Below are positions 1 through 8,330 of a stretch of DNA of 11,371 bases, piece by piece. Source of the DNA: Entrophospora sp. SA101 (lineage: Eukaryota; Glomeromycota; Glomeromycetes; Entrophosporales; Entrophosporaceae); assembly GCA_958430865.1 (NCBI GenBank), contig CAUDNR010004107.1, positions 25,882 to 37,252 on the forward strand. Direction: 5' to 3'. The notes beneath the pieces were generated by a model. The model saw nothing but the letters and a program-made list of their open reading frames with translations, was not told the DNA's origin and searched no databases. Positions within the stretch are counted from its first letter, which is position 1; each line of letters begins with the position of its first letter. Made by a program: the position numbers and the translations under genes.

Positions 1-467
1 TAGCTTCTTAATTGCAGATACCAACTTTATATAATTATGTGATAACAACAAATAAAAATAAATATTACCTCATTTAAAAATTCATCAGAAATACTTTTCA
101 AATTATCTAATTTTTTTAATGCAACAGATATACCATAATCTGCCCAAGTAGCTTTGTATATAGTTGCAAACCCACCTTCAAATATCTTCTCAATGTTTTT
201 TAAATTTTGATATTGAATCCATTGAAGATATTTATTATTATTGTAAGGTGCTTTGAGTTGTGTATCTTTAATCAATTTATCTATAATTTCATTATCACTG
301 CTCCAATCTTGTGTTGATGGTTCACGTGATTCATACCATCCAAAGATGATTATGACTGCTGTGATGACTATGACGGTTTGTATTATGGTCATGATGGTAT
401 CTTTTATATTCGATGGCTCCAAAAGATTTTGATGCTTTTTATTATTATTATTATGTCGGAAAATCAC
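1..467 (-). CDS. Membrane-anchored protein kinase, 5' exon only (3' part outside window)
   Basis: Only exon 1 (467 down to 69, 133 codons) is complete; it ends GAG and is followed by a GTAATA donor. A possible acceptor lies near positions 4-10, after which the gene leaves the window. The encoded N-terminus has an Asn-rich start, one strong hydrophobic helix (residues about 25-44, TIIQTVIVITAVIIIFGW), then a linker (DWSSDNEIIDKLIKDTQL) and the start of a kinase domain: glycine-loop EGGFATIYKATW (about 97-108) and VALKK with the probable ATP-binding lysine at K118. The first glycine of the usual GxGxxG loop is Phe (IFEGGF). The linker and loop resemble the very large kinase family of arbuscular mycorrhizal fungi, from memory. 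The membrane helix suggests a receptor-like or membrane-tethered kinase. The catalytic HRD and DFG motifs are not in the window, so activity cannot be judged. A second in-frame Met (residue 26) would start inside the helix and is less likely. Confidence 0.8.
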
Positions 468-565
468 ACGAGAAATACTAGTAGTGGAAAATTTTTTTAA
501 GGAAATGTTGGACCAGGAAAATAATTTTACTATATAATAAGTACTTATCAGATATACACAAACTA

Positions 566-588
566 CCGATTGTTATGATTTCAATCGG
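566..588. repeat. Short inverted repeat (7-bp stem)
   Basis: CCGATTG (566-572) and CAATCGG (582-588) are perfect inverted repeats separated by 9 nt. It lies about 100 bp upstream of the kinase start codon, which is on the minus strand. It could be a regulatory site or chance; nothing else supports a function. Confidence 0.35.
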
Positions 589-899
589 ATTTATCAAAAA
601 TAAACCAAAACCCCAGTTCTTTAAAAAAAATACATTACCATTACTATTACTAAATTACGAAAATTCTGATCATGTAAAAATAATCGCGAATTTTATATAA
701 TAATTCTTTGATATATATTTGCGCGTCTTTTTTTTATTTTACATTCTTTAATAAATACTGCATTGCGATAAATTTCTTGGAAGATAAATTTAAAAAAATG
801 AAATTTTTTTGGTACTAAATTTTTCATTCTTCTAATTTATTCGACAGTCTTTTTTGAAATCATACATAGTTTCAAAAATAATCTTGAATGTTTCTATTT

Positions 900-932
900 C
901 GGGCAGCCGAATTTTAAAACCGGCTGAACCCG
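900..932. repeat. GC-rich imperfect hairpin in AT-rich DNA
   Basis: CAGCCG (904-909) pairs with CGGCTG (921-926) over an 11-nt AT-rich loop. CGGG (900-903) pairs with CCCG (929-932) across a 2-nt bulge. Nearby words GGCTTAG (963, 1029) and AGCCAACT (968, 1002) each recur, so 900-1040 may be the remains of a decayed small repeat. No element boundary or target duplication could be identified. Confidence 0.35.
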
Positions 933-1215
933 TTTGATATTAATATTAAGAAATTTTTGAATGGCTTAGCCAACTATTCTTTTCTGTAAATAATATGCAT
1001 CAGCCAACTAAGAAATTTATCTTACACGGCTTAGATTAAACTGAATTTTATTTTAAAAAGAAATAACAAACATTTCAATTTGTTTCCGCCTAAAGATCTT
1101 TAATTTTTTGTTTGTTTTAGTATATAATAAAAGAATTTTTGAATTGATCGATCTAAGCTTTGTACGTTTATTCACACAACTTCGTGTTATTATTACGTTT
1201 ATTTTTATTACTATA

Positions 1216-1411
1216 CAGTCAAATCTCGTTCCAACGAATCTACGAGACGCACAAGAAAATTTGCATTTAAAATTTGTTATTATATTATACCAAATTAAAA
1301 TCACCAATCGCGCGTTTCAACGAATTTTATATGCGAGGCAAATTCGTTATTATGACGCGAAATTTAATTATAATTCGTTGAAACAAGATTCTATGAAGCG
1401 AGGTTTGATTG
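1216..1411. mobile_element. 196-bp MITE, pogo/Tc1-mariner type, with TA flanks
   Basis: The left end reads CAGTCAAATCTCGTTCCAAC and the reverse complement of the right end reads CAATCAAACCTCGCTTCATA. The first 26 positions of the two ends agree at 20. Each end is bordered by TA (1214-1215 and 1412-1413), the target duplication expected of the Tc1/mariner superfamily. The CAGTCAAA(T/C)CTCG terminus is of the kind seen in pogo/Fot/Tigger elements (family knowledge). Inside there is a second, perfect 13-bp inverted repeat, GTTTCAACGAATT (1314-1326) and AATTCGTTGAAAC (1372-1384), typical of subterminal transposase sites. There is no transposase coding capacity, so it would depend on an autonomous relative elsewhere. 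The mismatches in the ends suggest an old insertion. Confidence 0.75.
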
Positions 1412-1584
1412 TACATACTATTATTATATTATGTAGCAATAGCATCATGAGGTAAGTGGTGAGAGTGTAATAACATTGCGTTTAAAGATGGCTCCAAATC
1501 AACATGTTTACATTTTTAAATGTTGTATTTAATTATTACACTATAATTAATGGACATGTATGTATATAAGCAACTCGAATTCCT

Positions 1585-1641
1585 AAAGTTGTAAAAACAA
1601 CTTTGTCTTGAACAAAGTAAATAATAACAAGTTTCAACTTG
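1585..1641. repeat. Run of three small hairpins, two mutually exclusive
   Basis: AAAGTTGT (1585-1592) pairs with ACAACTTT (1597-1604). ACTTTGT (1600-1606) pairs with ACAAAGT (1612-1618). CAAGTT (1628-1633) pairs with AACTTG (1636-1641). The first two hairpins share 1600-1604, so only one can form at a time. No gene lies immediately next to them, so no regulatory role can be assigned. Confidence 0.35.
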
Positions 1642-1738
1642 GAAAACAAATAATCCTATTAATCCAAAACTATAAACCATTAACTGCTCTCCCACAAAAT
1701 TAAAACTTATGAATTGGATGGATATTATCAGTTTACCA

Positions 1739-1853
1739 ATTGAAACCCGTTTTGCTCTTTTATTATTATAACTTCATTGGTACCCAGTTAAACCGGTTCT
1801 GATTTTGAAAAAAATGAGTAAAACCGGTTCTTGAAAATAAAACCGGTTTCAAT
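1739..1853. repeat. 115-bp inverted element with repeated ACCGGT palindromes
   Basis: The ends ATTGAAACCCGTTTT (1739-1753) and AAAACCGGTTTCAAT (1839-1853) are inverted repeats matching at 14 of 15 positions. Three ACCGGT palindromes lie inside (1792-1797, 1823-1828, 1842-1847), each in the context AAACCGGTT. This fits a very small non-autonomous element or a clustered protein-binding site. I see no target-site duplication, so assignment to a transposon family is not possible. A related word (AAAACCGGCTGAACCCG) occurs at about 916-932. Confidence 0.5.
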
Positions 1854-2188
1854 CTCTCTTATAATTCAAGTTTACAAATCAAAAATCAAGTTTATCATGT
1901 AGATCTTTCTTAATTTGGTAACGTGAATAAACACTTATCAAATGAATTATTATTATTATTTGCATCATATTTTCCAGGAAATTTTCCGTTACTTTTATAG
2001 TGTCTTCCAGGCCTTTTTTCGTTGTTTTCGAGCAGAATTATTATCCGTTATTGTTTGTCATGCTGAATAAATCACAAAGAATTTCAATTCCAATTTTTGA
2101 TTTCGAAAACTTGAATTTTTTTATTATAAAAGTGATAAATGAGGTTACACGTGGGATAATGAGTGATTATTGTAATCATCAAAGAATC

Positions 2189-2210
2189 AGCACACCTGAA
2201 ACCGTGTGCT
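2189..2210. repeat. Short inverted repeat (7-bp stem)
   Basis: AGCACAC (2189-2195) and GTGTGCT (2204-2210) are perfect inverted repeats with an 8-nt loop. A smaller one, GATTA/TAATC, lies just before at 2165-2177. Both are in DNA without a gene; function unknown. Confidence 0.3.
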
Positions 2211-2674
2211 CAAGTATAATTCTTTCAAATAAAACTATTACTTTTCCCCCAATAATTAATTATAAAATAAATCTATTTATTTGAAACTTCTGCTACTTGT
2301 ATATATATGGAATAAGCAAAACACTACGTAGTCCTTATGTAAGATTTGCTGTTGGATTTATTGCTACTATGCCTCATGTAATATATAACAAGTCATAAAA
2401 GTCAATCAAAATTATCCAAACTCTGATAATTCTACTAAAATTAGAATTTTTTATTAAAAATGATCACTTTTTCAAGTTAGTTGCCATATTATTATGTACA
2501 ATACTAGAAGCATAAAAAACAAACAAAAGGGATTCCCTTTCTTTCGGAAAAACGTCTGTATCGTTTTCATCATCATTATTATTATAATTGCAGTTGTAAT
2601 TATCATGACTTTCTTTATGATCTCTTCACTTTCAATTGTCGCCAGCATCTTCACAACATTAATTATTCATCAGC

Positions 2675-3879
2675 TTATTCATAGCCCTCATCATCATCAC
2701 CATCATCACTATCACCATCATCATCATCACCATCATCATCACCATCATCATCGTCATCACCACCACCATCTACAATACCATTATCATTTGTAATAACAAT
2801 TTCACGTTTCCAAAATTTTTGTATTAAACCACGATTAATAGTCTTCTTTTTTAGTGGTTGTAATGATCCAGGCCAAAGTAATTGTTGTGATGACAATGAT
2901 AATTTATCATCTTTATTTTCATCTCTTTTATTTTTTCCATCCTCATCTTCTTGTTCATTATCTTGTTTTTTTTGTATCATAAATTCAAGTGAATTGTTTG
3001 TTCGTCTACATAACCAAAATCTTTCTTCTTCTTTTTCTGTAAAAGAAAACAAAAGGATAAATAATTGTGACACATCAAAATAATAGCTATTTAAACAACT
3101 ATTACAATAGCAAAAATTAAAAATCTTTAATTACCTTTTACAACACGAATTTTTAAATTTTCATTAACATTATTGTCAGAAGCTATCGCATCTAATATTT
3201 TAGTAGCTGCTTGTCCGCTACTTGTTTGAATATAACACTTGATAAAAAAGAGAAATATATATATATATATATTATTATTGTGTTGTTATTATTGAAGTAA
3301 TTGTAATAATAATAAAATTTTTTTCTTGCATACACAAGAACTTCCAGTTTCATATAATATCATTTCAACGTCACCAAATTGGTTTAAATAATTCTTTTTT
3401 AAAAGAATATAATAATAAATCATAAGAGAAATTAATAGTTAATAAATTTTGCAACAAAATAAAAACAGTTACTAATTAATTTTCTATTAATTGACTAGGT
3501 AGGTTAATTACCAATAATTGTGATTTGTTCCAATCTGATGGAATATTTTCAGCATAAAGAATACGATGTGGTATTTTTTCTTGAGCATTTTGTAATAAGT
3601 TGAGATATTCATCTCTTAATCTGTTCCATTTAATTCTTGGGTTTTCAGGAAAGTGAATGAACGAACGAATGAATAATGCATCATGATGCTAATGTAATGT
3701 ATTGCAATATAATATAAATGAAAGTTATTATCTTACATACTTTGGAATTATATGTAATTTAAGATCTTCTAGATTATAATCATTATCAGCTCCTCCATTT
3801 CCCATCTTTCCATTTACATCATTTGCTCCACCATCTTCTCCAAGATCCATCTTTTCATCTCCTTCTATCTTATTGTTAC

Positions 3880-3919
<40 letters not shown>

Positions 3920-4838
3920 GTGCCCAAGCATTTCAATTACTTTTGATACACTGTGTTTGTTATTGAAATAGACAAAACAAAATCCTCTAAATCTTCTTGA
4001 TTCGTCATCTTTTAATAAAGGAAATTCAATAAAAGTCACACCAACACCATCATCACTGCCACCACCACCACTAGTAGCGTATTTATCAAATAATTGTGAT
4101 ATAATTAATGGGTCATCATATGGATGAATTAGACCTTCCTGAATAATAAATCAAGATTAGAAAGTAAATAATGGATAGATAATGGATAAATTTAATAATA
4201 TAAAATAAACATACAACATAAATTGCCTTTTCATCAAGTTGTTCTTTTGTGATAATATTAGTATTATTATGATTATTATGATCAAATGAATTTTTATATC
4301 TAATATGATCTTTATCCTCCATCAACTAAACAAAAATTATTATAATTAATAACTTATATACAATCAAGAGTTTTATTATTATATAATTACCTCGAAAATC
4401 AAAGAATTATTTCCATACAAAGCAATAGATTTTTTAATTATATTTAAATCTTTATTTACTAAAATATTTAAATCCTTAAATTTCAACAATTCTTTCAATT
4501 CAATCCCTAAGAATAAAAATAACGATAATAAAATTAATATCTTTTACAACTACAAAAAATATACATACGAAATAATTTTAAAAATTTTTTTGTTTACCAT
4601 TTTTGTTCTTTTCAATGTAATTTCTGAACTGATCATTTATCAGTAGAAAATAATCCGACAAGTAGAATTCAATTAATTTTACAGCTTTCTTGTAAAGAAA
4701 AGTTGTATCTTTATTCAACTTTGATGCTGCTAAAGAAGAGACTCGGTTCGTTGAAGTAAATGTATTTGAAGTTTTTAATAACTTGGATGTATTTTTATTA
4801 CGGTATAAGGACGAAGGAATAAAAAAAGTATTAGACAT
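2675..4838 (-). CDS. LARP7/Pof8-like La-related RNA-binding protein (8 exons, 523 aa)
   Basis: Exons on the minus strand: 4838-4598, 4506-4391, 4325-4215, 4138-3737, 3688-3512, 3393-3334, 3237-3135, 3036-2675. All introns are GT-AG and the frame is kept throughout (1572 nt with stop). Domains in order: La motif (about 50-119; KLIEFYLSDYFLL ... GIELKELLKFKDL); RRM1 (about 152-235; KAIYV, then RNP1 RGFCFVYF at 207-214), with a Gly/Asp-rich loop at 179-189 and a poly-Asn insert; W..LRDEYLNL helix (311-321); a C-terminal RRM (about 331-403; RILYAENI, NQFGDVEMILYETG, CYIQTSSGQAATKILDAI) followed by EKEEERFW, the helix-3 region typical of the xRRM of LARP7; and a very acidic Asp-rich tail. LARP7-family proteins bind 3' ends and stems of 7SK or telomerase RNA (Pof8 in fission yeast, p65 in Tetrahymena), so a telomerase or snRNA role in the nucleus is inferred. 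Genuine La or another LARP is less likely because of the second RRM layout. The start is the first ATG before the La motif. Confidence 0.82.
2678..2770 (-). repeat. Asp-codon (GAT/GAC) low-complexity tail of the LARP7-like gene
   Basis: The last 31 codons of the LARP7-like gene are almost only GAT/GAC and GGT, giving a D/G-rich acidic tail. Read on the plus strand the same DNA is a CATCAT/CACCAT repeat that would encode poly-His; that frame is a shadow. An acidic tail is plausible for a nuclear RNA-binding protein, but a tract like this also changes length easily by slippage. Confidence 0.75.
3255..3272. repeat. (AT)9 dinucleotide repeat in an intron of the LARP7-like gene
   Basis: Nine AT units lie in intron 6, just upstream (in gene direction) of the exon 7 acceptor. 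The mirrored tract at 11297-11314 has the same length but two T-to-G changes; those are the first mismatches between the two arms. Confidence 0.9.
3881..3919. repeat. (AAT)13 microsatellite coding poly-Asn in LARP7-like exon 4
   Basis: Thirteen AAT codons (minus strand) follow LGH after RRM1 and are followed by AGT AAC AAT. The mirrored copy at 10650-10688 has exactly the same unit number, which matters for judging the age or artefact status of the inverted duplication. Confidence 0.95.
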
Positions 4839-4949
4839 TATTATAGATTACAATTAAATAAATTATATTTATTTATTTTTGATTTTCAAATTTTTTTGAA
4901 TATTTATTTGTGTTCACGTGATATTTTTGATTGGCTGAAAGCATACATG

Positions 4950-5553
4950 TTATTTTGTTTTATCAGGTCTCTCAATAATATCTTCAAGTTTTTCACCAAG
5001 TTTAACAAGATTTCCTCTAATTACACGTGTATCAATATTTAGTTTTCTTCTTAATTCATGCAATACCACTGGATTAGTATCAAAATGCATCAACCAAAAC
5101 CTGAAATTGTTGAAAGATGAATATTTGGTAAATATTAGAAAATGTGCATGCATTGATAACATTAATAGTACACTTCTATTATCATCATCACTAATGCAAT
5201 CCTAATGATACACTGATACACTTACTGTCCATTTGTATGATACACTTGGTGCCTGCGTGTTTTAGTTGGTAGAGGCAAAACTCCCCAATTCTCAAAACCT
5301 CTTACTACACCACCACGTTCAAGTATATGTGTTGCTGTAATTTTTACAAGATTTGTAAAATCTGCCTTTTTCAATTTATTTGTTTATACGGGTGTGTGAA
5401 AAAAAAATAAAAAAAGACAGAATGACAGAAAGAAAAAAAAAAAAAAGAAAAAATTAGTTATAAATTTATCTTTGAGGAATGAATATACATTGTCTTTATT
5501 TTTACATGAGATAATCCGGTTCTTGTTATACAAAGTAATTCATAGAATCCCAT
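4950..5553 (-). CDS. MRP17: Mitochondrial small-subunit ribosomal protein bS6m (MRP17-like), 3 exons, 112 aa
   Basis: Exons on the minus strand: 5553-5506, 5365-5226, 5100-4950, with GT-AG introns and 339 nt in frame. The joined protein shows the S6 pattern: N-terminal strand [14 protein letters not shown], helix ending in [26 protein letters not shown], then [20 protein letters not shown] and [13 protein letters not shown]. The motifs YEL, GGVVR, LPLP, FxLMxFD and DxRVIR are those of bacterial S6 and yeast Mrp17. Bacterial S6 is near 95-135 aa and yeast Mrp17 about 131, so 112 aa is normal. The protein binds 16S-type rRNA on the mitoribosome platform together with bS18m. The N-terminus carries no long presequence, as in yeast. 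Exon 1 is only 16 codons; its acceptor partner was chosen as AAG/GCA (5365) to keep phase 0. The gene is head to head with ETF-QO and lies 111 bp upstream of the LARP7-like gene. Confidence 0.9.
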
Positions 5554-5707
5554 GATTTTTTATTGTCGTTGCTTTGAAAAAATAAAAATAAGAAAATTTA
5601 ATTTGCGTTATTTGTATTACATTAGATTATACAATAATAATAGATTATCAATTCAATTTAGTTTTATTTATATTTATTATACCAACAAAAAAACCTTAAT
5701 AATAATA
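5554..5707. promoter_or_regulatory. Probable shared divergent promoter, bS6m / ETF-QO
   Basis: Only 154 bp, strongly AT-rich, separate the start codons of two oppositely transcribed genes for mitochondrial proteins. Both 5' UTRs and both core promoters must fit here or extend into the other gene's first exon. I see no certain TATA or CCAAT element; TATTTATATTTATTATA at about 5666-5682 is a possible TATA-like stretch for ETF-QO. Shared regulation is an inference from the spacing. Confidence 0.5.
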
Positions 5708-8145
5708 ATGGCATCTTTACATAATTATTACAAATATTTCAATTTCATAAAACCAAGAACGTCGTTAAGCTCACTTAAGAAAACAAGATACCTAGCTTCC
5801 TCCCCCTCCTCAACATTCACCTCAACATTTATATCATCGTTAGCAACAAGAGGACGTAGTTTTGCATCGATAGCAGAAAATGAAAATGGAGTTGATCCTC
5901 GATTGACAGAAGAAAGATTTGCAGACGAAACAGATGTTGTTATTGTGGGTGGTGGCCCATCAGGTTTATCAGCAGCAATACGTATTAAACAGCTGGCAAA
6001 AGCTGAGGGTAAAGAAGTTCGTGTTGTGGTATTGGAGAAAGCAAGTCAAATTGGTTTGTATGCCTTGACTCATATTTGATTGCTAGAATGGAATTATATA
6101 ATTACTGTAAATAATTAACTAACCTATTAGGCGCACATACACTTTCGGGAGCGGTTATTGAACCACGTGCATTAAATGAATTGATTCCTGATTGGAAGGA
6201 GAAAGGGGCACCGTTAAATCAGGAAGCAAAGGAAGATCATTTAAAATTTCTAACAAAAAATTTGGCAATTCCAATATTTCCACATCCACCACAATCCAGC
6301 AATAAAGGCAATTATGTTATCAGTCTAAATAATTTTGTTCAATGGTTAGGTGATCAAGCAGAAGCTGAAAATGTAGAGATCTATCCTAACTTTGCTGGCA
6401 GTGAGGTAATTGCATGTGAAGCATTAATACACTTGTGCATGTATTTTCACACATGAACTCACTCGCTCTCTTACACATTTACATCGTGTGATTTATAGGT
6501 ATTGTATAATCAGGATGGAAGTGTGCGTGGAGTAGCAACAAATGATATGGGATTAGACAAAAATTTCAAACCAAAAAGCAATTTTGAGCGAGGGATGGAA
6601 TTCCATTCTAAAGTTACACTGTTTGCTGAAGGATGTCATGGATCACTTACCAAGACATTAATAAACAAATTCAACCTTCGCGAAGGAAAGCAGCCACAAA
6701 CCTATGGAATTGGGATAAAGGAAGTTTGGGAAATAGATCCAGCCAAGCATCGACCTGGATTGGTGGTGCATACTATAGGATATCCAATGGATTATAAAAC
6801 TTATGGTGGTGGATTTATGTATCACATGGAAAATAATATTGTCCAAGTTGGATATGTGGTAGGATTAGACTATCAGAATCCATATTTAAATCCATACAAA
6901 GAATTTCAGGTGAACATAAATTTGTGACCGGATAATTAATATTTACCAATTAAAAATATTTTGTTATTTTATTGTTTATTAATTAAAAATATTTAAATAT
7001 TTATTTACTATAAATATTAGAGATATAAACTTCATCCGTATATAAGAAAGTTTCTTGAAGGTGGAAAGGTTACATGTTATGGAGCTAGAGCATTAAATGA
7101 AGGCGGATATCAGGTACCATAATAATAATAGTAATAATAATAATCAGTAATAACGATGATATTAATCAATCAATCAATCAATTAATTATGATTAAATTAT
7201 TAGTCAATTCCTAAATTAGTATTCCCTGGCGGAGCATTGATAGGATGTACGGCCGGATTTATGAATGTCCCAAAGGTCAAGGGAACTCATACTGCAATGA
7301 AATCAGGAATGCTTGCAGGAGAAGCAGCATATAAAGCATTAGCATCTAAATCAGAAACTGGCAATTCTAGTTCCGATCCAATAATCCTTGATGAGTATGA
7401 GAAGTCAATTGAGAATTCATGGATTTATAAGGAATTGTATGAAGTGAGAAATGTGAGACCCTCAATTAATAACCCATTTGGATTATGGGGTTTCATAGTA
7501 TATTCAGGATTGGATACATTATTTTTAAAAGGAAGAGTGCCGTGGACATTTAAACATCATGATGATTGGGCTTCTTTGAAACCTGCAAAGTACGTGTAAT
7601 AATAGTAATAATAGTAATAATAATAATAATAATAATGACAATATTCTAATTGATATGATTACACAATTATATCTCTAATTATATAGAGAGTGCAAGCCAA
7701 TAGAATATCCTAAACCTGATGGTAAGATAACTTTTGATCTTCTGGAAAGTGTGTCAAGGAGTGGAACCAATCATTCAGAAAACCAACCTGTGCGTTTAAG
7801 GTTGAGAGATGAGAAAGTACCGGTTGAAAGAAATCTAAAGATATTTGATGGTCCAGAAGGAAGATTTTGTCCAGGCAAATGCATATTTTTTTTGAATAGT
7901 TGATTTATTAGTCATGATGTCTACATTTGATTAACATTTTATCCAATCACACGCACGCATATGTGTTTATAGCTGGAGTGTATGAATTTGTTGATGATGA
8001 AACGGATTCGGATACAAAAAAACGACTACAAATAAATTCACAAAATTGCGTGCATTGTAAAACATGTGATATTAAAGATGTGTCACAGAATATAGATTGG
8101 GTTACTCCTGAAGGTGGAAATGGTCCAAAATATGTTAACACTTAG
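5708..8145 (+). CDS. ETFDH: Electron transfer flavoprotein-ubiquinone oxidoreductase, mitochondrial (7 exons, 623 aa)
   Basis: Exons: 5708-6053, 6131-6405, 6499-6909, 7021-7113, 7204-7589, 7687-7874, 7973-8145; 1872 nt in frame. The enzyme passes electrons from reduced ETF (from acyl-CoA and amino-acid dehydrogenases) to ubiquinone in the inner mitochondrial membrane. Residues 1-55 are Ser/Thr/Arg/Lys-rich with few acids, a likely targeting sequence. The FAD-binding motif [17 protein letters not shown] is followed by [21 protein letters not shown], then [29 protein letters not shown] and [18 protein letters not shown]. The 4Fe-4S ligands are present: C565 (FCPAGVYEF) and C592/C595/C598 ([12 protein letters not shown]), and the protein ends [15 protein letters not shown]. 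Human ETFDH is 617 aa and yeast Cir2 631, so it is full length. Start: the ATG at 5708; an in-frame ATG at 5552 would add an Ile/Tyr/Asn-rich UTR-like stretch. Intron 6 has a GC donor. No broken motif was seen. Confidence 0.96.
7875..7972 (+). other. GC-AG intron in the ETF-QO gene
   Basis: The exon 6/7 boundary falls in FCP/AGVYEF, an invariant part of ETF-QO. The only split that restores Pro-Ala-Gly is CCAG/GCAAAT at the donor and TTTATAG/CTGG at the acceptor, so the donor is GC instead of GT. The donor matches the strong AG/GCAAGT-like consensus of U2-type GC-AG introns. All other introns of this gene are GT-AG. Confidence 0.85.
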
Positions 8146-8330
8146 ATTATTTAGGAAAAGATTAGAGCTGAGTTGGGAATTGAAATAATAATAATAATTT
8201 TTATGATTGTAATTACAATGCTTACATCATCCATCATTAAAAAAAATAGATAAAATAAATTAATTTTTTTTTATTTAATAAAATTTTATTTTTTAATTAA
8301 ATAAAAAAAAATTTCTTGATATAATAAATT

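Larger units (their letters stand above)
468..2674. other. Gene-poor intergenic region, 2.2 kb
   Basis: No reading frame here shows a recognisable domain or a convincing chain of exons; the few open stretches (for example 1108-1455 and 2000-2284 plus) are AT-rich, of biased composition and overlap repeats. What it does hold is a MITE (1216-1411), an ACCGGT-rich short inverted element (1739-1853) and small hairpins at 566-588, 900-932, 1585-1641 and 2189-2210. It lies between the 5' end of the kinase gene and the 3' end of the LARP7-like gene, so it should contain the kinase promoter on its left and the LARP7-like 3' UTR on its right. I could not fix either one by motif. Confidence 0.6.
3198..4075. 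repeat. Left arm of 878-bp inverted repeat (parent copy, inside LARP7-like gene)
   Basis: This stretch equals the reverse complement of 10494-11371 with no insertions or deletions (paired positions sum to 14569). It covers exon 4 from the SGGGG loop onward, exons 5 and 6, and the start of exon 7, with the introns between. Here the sequence continues as an intact gene on both sides, so this is the parent copy. Confidence 0.97.

Noticed and set aside
1053..1455. Open frames on both strands around the MITE
   Set aside because: They overlap the MITE and its AT-rich flanks on both strands, have no recognisable domain and are of biased composition.
2000..2284. 94-codon plus-strand open frame
   Set aside because: AT-rich, Ile/Phe/Asn-biased, no motif, no exon partners; consistent with chance in low-GC DNA.
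2472..2654. Minus-strand open frame just after the LARP7-like stop codon, as a continuation of that protein
   Set aside because: It lies beyond an in-frame TAA with no supporting splice pair, and its composition is hydrophobic low-complexity; more likely 3' UTR.
2494..2793. Plus-strand open frame with a hydrophobic stretch and a long poly-His end
   Set aside because: It is the complement of the Asp-rich tail and 3' UTR of the LARP7-like gene; the His run is only the GAT/GAC repeat read backwards, and there is no other support.
3678..3689. 12-bp perfect palindrome GCATCATGATGC at the LARP7-like exon 5 acceptor
   Set aside because: A single short palindrome in repetitive CAT/ATG sequence; likely chance.
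5552..5707. Upstream in-frame extension of the ETF-QO start
   Set aside because: The added 52 residues are Tyr/Ile/Asn-rich and UTR-like and overlap the first codon of the divergent bS6m gene. The ATG at 5708 begins a normal mitochondrial targeting sequence.
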